Positions 7,215 to 10,029 of a DNA stretch of 10,029 nucleotides are shown here, piece by piece. The translations under genes and the position numbers were made by a program. This DNA comes from an uncultured Mycoplasmatota bacterium (GTDB taxonomy: Bacteria; Bacillota_I; Bacilli_A; RF39; UBA660), in NCBI GenBank assembly GCA_947296775.1, contig CAMYRF010000020.1, positions 1 through 10,029 of the forward strand. Direction: 5' to 3'. The notes beneath the pieces are model-generated. The model ran no database searches. It saw nothing but the letters and a program-made list of their open reading frames with translations, and had not been told where the DNA came from. Every line of letters starts with the position of its first letter. Position 1 is the stretch's first letter.

Positions 7215-7223
7215 ATTATAACA
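7215..7223 (-). promoter_or_regulatory. Candidate extended -10 promoter of the RNA methyltransferase gene
   Basis: TGTTATAAT on the minus strand, identical to the whiA -10 element, between the noc terminator and the methyltransferase ATG. The expected start is near 7208, giving a very short leader that includes the ribosome binding site. Confidence 0.5.
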
Positions 7224-7238
7224 CATTTTAAAATATAG

Positions 7239-7264
7239 AAAAAGAGTTCAATAAGAACTCTTTT
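7239..7264 (-). terminator. Rho-independent terminator of the noc/parB gene
   Basis: The minus strand reads AAAAGAGTTC-TTATT-GAACTCTTTT, a perfect 10-bp stem with a 5-nt loop, continuing TCTATATTTT. It starts 8 bp past the gene's stop codon. It could also act from the other strand. Confidence 0.8.
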
Positions 7265-7272
7265 AATTATAT

Positions 7273-9288
7273 TTATTTATTAATTTTAAATGTTGCTTGG
7301 TAACTATTTCCTAAATCAATTTCATCTAAATCAATACTATAACCTAATTTTTCTATTTCATCAGCACAATTTCTAATTAAACGAATAACTTCAATAAAAT
7401 TATTATCGTTTGCTGGTGCACTAGCAATATTTTCAGTTATATTACTTGCCATATTTCCAGAAGTTGGTGCTTCTAAAATATCTGGTGAGGGAATATTTGT
7501 AATCATTGGTTCTGCTGGAGCAGATTCTAAACTTGGTGTAGAAGCTACATTAATATGTTCTATTGAAGTTTCTACCACAGGAGCAGATACTGGTTCTATT
7601 GGAGCCATTGGTGGAACTGAAATAGCATCAACAGGAGATTCTGATACAGCTACTGGAGATACTACTGCAGGTTCAACGGGCTGTGGATTACTCATAATTG
7701 GCTCTAGATTTATTGGTTGTTGTTCAAATGTTTGAACTGGCTCTTGCATTGGTTCAGATATAACTGGTTCTGGTCTTACAGGCATCTCAGATTGCACCAA
7801 TTCGTTATAAAGTGTAGATTGATTCATTTCACCTGTTTGATCAACATTATTATGAATTTCTGTTACACCCTCATTTATAGTTGATGGCTCAGTCATAGAA
7901 ACTGGTTCTTCTGGAGCTTTCGAATTCATTGCTTTTTGAACAGCTTCCGCAATACTCATAGATTCATTGTCATTATCTACTGATTCAGTAGCAACAGGGG
8001 CTTCTACTTTCACCTCACTAATAGATTCCATTTCATTAAGCGGTTGAGCCACTGTTACAGGCTCTGGATTTGCTGGTTGTAAATCAACTGGAGTTTGATT
8101 AAAAATACTGTCAAAACTAACATCATTAGTAATAACTGGTTCTGTTTTTAAAGCTTCCTCAGGTTGAATAATTCCACTAAAATTAATAAATTTATTTTGT
8201 TCTTCATTTACTAAAGGAATTTCATTATTGACTTCTTGAGTTTGCGGTTCAGGCATAACATTAGTTTCCGCTGGAGCACTATATTCAAAAGTATTAGAAA
8301 CAGGATTTTCTTGTTTCATTAAATCAGAAATATCTTTATTTTCTTGTGGTGTGTTAATATCTTGTGCTTCACGCATAATTCTATCTATATCCATACCTTT
8401 TTCTTCCTTTCTTATGAGTTTTTCTTCCAATTCCTTTGGTAAACTAACTCTAATAATCTCATGACTACCTCTTGCAACAGCTCTTGCTGGCTTTTTAATA
8501 GGTTCACTTTCAGTAAATAAATCTTCTACTGGTTCACTTTTAACAAAAGGAACTTTAACTTTTTCTTCTTTTTGGTTATCAAGTTCAGTTGACAATTCCA
8601 AAGATTGATCATCAACATTTACTTGTTCATCATTTGATTTATCTTCTATAACTTCAGTATTTTCCATAAGCTTAACATCCTTATTTTCTAATAATTCCTT
8701 AATTGCATCATCTGTTTTCTTAACAGTTAAACGTTCATTTACAATTTTATTAAGCATTTCTATCTGCGTATTTTTATCATGAATTCTAAGTAAAGATCTT
8801 GCATGTCTTTCAGAAATTTTCCCATTCAAAAGAGCATACTGAACTTGATCATCTAAGTTAAGTAACCTAACCTTATTCGCAATAGTAGATTGCGTTTTAC
8901 CTAATTTTTCCGCTAATTGAGCTTGAGTAATATAACCCATATCTAAAATTCTTTTATAAGATACAGCCTCCTCAATAGGAGTTAAATTTTGTCTTTGAAC
9001 ATTTTCGAGTAAAGCAATTTCTTCACTTTCTTTATCATTTAAGTTAATAACAATAGCAGGGATGGTACTTTTATTTGCAATTTTACTAGCTTTATATCTT
9101 CTTTCACCAGCAATTATTTCATATTTATCACCAATTTGACGAACAACAATAGGTTGAATAACACCATACTTACGAATAGATTCAGCAAGTTCATTCAACT
9201 TATTCTCATCAAAATGAATACGTGGTTGAAACCTATTTGGTAAAACATCATCGATATTTAAAGATGTCAAGTTACCATATTCATACAT
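7273..9288 (-). CDS. noc: ParB/Spo0J-family CTPase, Noc-type, with ~430-residue disordered insertion
   Basis: 671 residues, against about 280-300 for ordinary ParB or Noc. Family members are CTP-dependent DNA clamps; ParB segregates origins, while Noc blocks division over the nucleoid. The N-terminal domain carries VLPNRFQPR (15-23), GERRYKA (61-67) and ENVQRQNLTPIEEA (95-108), the CTP-binding motifs. The helix-turn-helix region is about 120-170 (ITQAQLAEKLGKTQSTIANK). Residues 133, 139, 144 and 161 are Q, K, N and R; three of these match Noc rather than ParB. Residues ~201-629 are acidic, rich in Pro, Glu, Val and Ser (EPV/PEP repeats). The last 42 residues align by eye with the Noc C-terminal dimer domain (IRLIRNCADEIEKLG, then YQATFKINK). 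Noc's N-terminal amphipathic membrane helix is missing. The ATG at 9288 follows GGGAGGGG by 6 nt; a start 22 codons earlier is rejected because it would cover this site and the -10. It may be catalogued as parB; no parA is adjacent. Confidence 0.93.
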   Translation of the reverse strand: MYEYGNLTSLNIDDVLPNRFQPRIHFDENKLNELAESIRKYGVIQPIVVRQIGDKYEIIAGERRYKASKIANKSTIPAIVINLNDKESEEIALLENVQRQNLTPIEEAVSYKRILDMGYITQAQLAEKLGKTQSTIANKVRLLNLDDQVQYALLNGKISERHARSLLRIHDKNTQIEMLNKIVNERLTVKKTDDAIKELLENKDVKLMENTEVIEDKSNDEQVNVDDQSLELSTELDNQKEEKVKVPFVKSEPVEDLFTESEPIKKPARAVARGSHEIIRVSLPKELEEKLIRKEEKGMDIDRIMREAQDINTPQENKDISDLMKQENPVSNTFEYSAPAETNVMPEPQTQEVNNEIPLVNEEQNKFINFSGIIQPEEALKTEPVITNDVSFDSIFNQTPVDLQPANPEPVTVAQPLNEMESISEVKVEAPVATESVDNDNESMSIAEAVQKAMNSKAPEEPVSMTEPSTINEGVTEIHNNVDQTGEMNQSTLYNELVQSEMPVRPEPVISEPMQEPVQTFEQQPINLEPIMSNPQPVEPAVVSPVAVSESPVDAISVPPMAPIEPVSAPVVETSIEHINVASTPSLESAPAEPMITNIPSPDILEAPTSGNMASNITENIASAPANDNNFIEVIRLIRNCADEIEKLGYSIDLDEIDLGNSYQATFKINK
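7402..8688 (-). other. Coding region of the low-complexity Pro/Glu-rich linker inside the Noc/ParB protein
   Basis: This stretch encodes residues ~201-629. It has few aromatic or large hydrophobic residues and repeats short units such as PEPV, EPVQ, AEPM and APVVE without exact periodicity. The frame is open, with no sign of decay. Islands of more ordered-looking sequence occur, for example 274-310 (IIRVSLPKELEEKLI), 367-374 (FINFSGII) and 443-457 (SMSIAEAVQKAMNSK). Confidence 0.75.
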
Positions 9289-9294
9289 AAAGTA

Positions 9295-9302
9295 CCCCTC
9301 CC
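9295..9302 (-). promoter_or_regulatory. Ribosome binding site fixing the noc/parB start
   Basis: GGGAGGGG on the minus strand, 6 nt before the ATG at 9288. It lies inside the longer open frame that begins at 9354 and shows that the 22-codon extension is not translated. Confidence 0.75.
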
Positions 9303-9322
9303 TTCTATATTCTTTTATAATT

Positions 9323-9351
9323 ATAATACTATTTTTTGGGAAATAATTCAA
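9323..9351 (-). promoter_or_regulatory. Promoter of the noc/parB gene
   Basis: The minus strand has a TTGAAT -35 (9351-9346), a 17-bp spacer and a TATTAT -10 (9328-9323). A perfect TATAAT overlaps 3 bp further on, with a 20-bp spacing. It lies between the rsmG terminator and the noc ribosome binding site, so the gene is its own transcription unit. The spacer contains the Noc-site-like sequence described separately. Confidence 0.6.
9330..9345 (-). promoter_or_regulatory. Degenerate Noc-binding-site-like operator in the noc promoter spacer
   Basis: The minus strand reads TATTTCCCAAAAAATA, 13 of 16 matches to the known Noc site TATTTCCCGGGAAATA; the three mismatches replace the central GGG of one half-site. 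It fills the gap between -35 and -10, so a bound protein would block polymerase. Function is inferred. Confidence 0.4.
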
Positions 9352-9366
9352 CATTTTTTTGCAAAT

Positions 9367-9398
9367 AAAAAAAACTTTAGTATAAAAACTAAAGTTTT
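9367..9398 (-). terminator. Rho-independent terminator of rsmG
   Basis: The minus strand reads AAAACTTTAGT-TTTTAT-ACTAAAGTTTT, a perfect 11-bp stem with a 6-nt loop, and the 3' arm runs into an unbroken stretch of eight T. It is a strong canonical terminator 8 bp past the rsmG stop, separating rsmG from noc. Confidence 0.85.
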
Positions 9399-9405
9399 AC
9401 CTTAT

Positions 9406-10029
9406 TTATAAAGGCCTTTTCTTAATCTCAGCAAATCTTCTCGGATATTTCCCGGGAATATTTCCCGTTTTTTTGATCTTAATAATTGTACGATTGCTAT
9501 TTTCAAGAGGTAATAAAAATTTATTTTCATCTACTATCTTACAATTAAGAACTTTTAAAGCATTACTACTTTCATTAATATCTTCATTACCTTTTAAAGC
9601 AATAAAATATTTAGATTTTTTAACTAAAGGAATAGAATATTCAAGTAAAACATTTAAAGGAGCAACCGCCCTAGCAGTTACTACATCAAATAAATCTCGA
9701 TTCTTTAAAGCATACTCTTCAGCACGTGCATGAACACACACTACATTATCTAAATTAAGTTCATTACAAACCAACTGTAAAAAATTAATTCTTTTATTTA
9801 AAGCATCAACCAAAGTAAGTTTTAAATGTGGAAAACATATTTTTAAAACTATTCCAGGAAAACCGGCACCAGTTCCAATATCACATAAGCTGTCTTCATC
9901 ATTTAAATCAATTACCTTACATAAAGTCAAACTATCATAAAAATGTTTTAAATAAACGTCTTTTTCTTCAGTTATTGCTGTTAAATTAATCTTCTCATTC
10001 CATTCTACTAATAATTGATAATATTTATC
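9406..10029 (-). CDS. rsmG: 16S rRNA (guanine-527-N7)-methyltransferase, 5' end outside the window
   Basis: 207 C-terminal residues are visible, reading in frame to the window edge; full-length RsmG is about 237-240, so roughly 30 residues are missing. The enzyme makes m7G527 in 16S rRNA using SAM. Visible segments are the family motif VEWNEKINLTAIT (from about the eighth visible residue), HFYDSL, the SAM loop CDIGTGAGFPGIVLK, TLVDALNKRINFL, TARAVAPL and LKG. A TTG at 9930 lies inside the conserved HFYDSLTL segment and is not the start. The tail has KYPRRFAE where relatives have KYPRK, preceded by an unusual GNIPG insertion. The rare CCC-GGG codon pair of that insertion forms a near-consensus Noc-binding site. 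The rsmG-then-noc order matches oriC-proximal regions of Bacilli, with mnmE and mnmG expected upstream, beyond the right edge. Confidence 0.97.
   Translation of the reverse strand, partial: DKYYQLLVEWNEKINLTAITEEKDVYLKHFYDSLTLCKVIDLNDEDSLCDIGTGAGFPGIVLKICFPHLKLTLVDALNKRINFLQLVCNELNLDNVVCVHARAEEYALKNRDLFDVVTARAVAPLNVLLEYSIPLVKKSKYFIALKGNEDINESSNALKVLNCKIVDENKFLLPLENSNRTIIKIKKTGNIPGKYPRRFAEIKKRPL
9446..9461. promoter_or_regulatory. Near-consensus Noc-binding site (NBS) inside the 3' end of rsmG
   Basis: TATTTCCCGGGAATAT contains the palindrome TTCCCGGGAA and matches the first 13 of 16 positions of the B. subtilis Noc site TATTTCCCGGGAAATA (12 of 14 of the short consensus). A second half-site, TATTTCCCG, starts 13 bp further on at 9459. 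No other CCCGGG was seen in the window. It lies about 165 bp upstream of the noc start codon. Confidence 0.6.

Noticed and set aside
7490..7500. GGGAATATT as another Noc half-site
   Set aside because: It lacks the opposing CCC half and the GGGAAATA form, and sits in linker coding sequence; chance is likely.
7402..8688. Tandem repeat array or CRISPR-like structure in the Pro/Glu-rich region
   Set aside because: The repeats are short, irregular and only at protein level; no exact DNA repeat units with spacers were found.
9289..9354. 22-codon N-terminal extension of the noc/parB gene
   Set aside because: It spans the promoter -10 and the GGGAGGGG ribosome binding site, and its translation is unrelated to the family.

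Overview
The window is an AT-rich, densely packed bacterial chromosome segment with every gene on the minus strand. Gene content, strong AGGAGG-type ribosome binding sites, TATAAT-type -10 boxes and short AT-rich hairpin terminators point to a low-GC Firmicute (Bacilli or a related, possibly uncultured gut lineage). The standard code is used: TGG encodes Trp and TGA is a stop. The species cannot be named from the sequence.

Read in the direction of transcription (right to left), the first block is rsmG (5' end beyond position 10029), its terminator, and a large ParB/Noc-family gene with its own promoter and terminator. The rsmG-noc neighbourhood is typical of regions near oriC in Bacilli. Next is a compact RsmB/NOP-type RNA m5C methyltransferase with its own promoter and terminator. 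Then comes uvrB (nucleotide excision repair). A candidate extended -10 promoter follows, and a tight gene string: a yvlD-like membrane protein, lgt (lipoprotein maturation), trxB (thioredoxin reductase) and yvcK (cell-wall/carbon allocation factor). whiA comes last, behind a weak terminator and its own promoter. The uvrB-yvlD-lgt-trxB-yvcK-whiA order matches the conserved Bacilli arrangement, but uvrA, hprK and rapZ (yvcJ), normally interspersed, are absent here.

The most interesting locus is the ParB/Noc gene (7273-9288). Its N-terminal CTPase and helix-turn-helix region and its last ~42 residues look like Noc, not chromosomal ParB. Three of the four residues known to separate Noc from ParB DNA specificity are Noc-type. 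The two conserved ends are separated by about 430 residues of acidic, Pro/Glu/Val/Ser-rich, probably disordered sequence, and the N-terminal membrane-binding helix of classical Noc is missing. A near-consensus Noc-binding site lies in the 3' end of the neighbouring rsmG, and a second, 13/16-match degenerate site fills the spacer of the gene's own promoter. Together these suggest an unusual Noc system with local binding and possible autoregulation.

No tRNA, rRNA, CRISPR array, insertion sequence or prophage is visible, and no gene-free stretch exceeds 300 bases.
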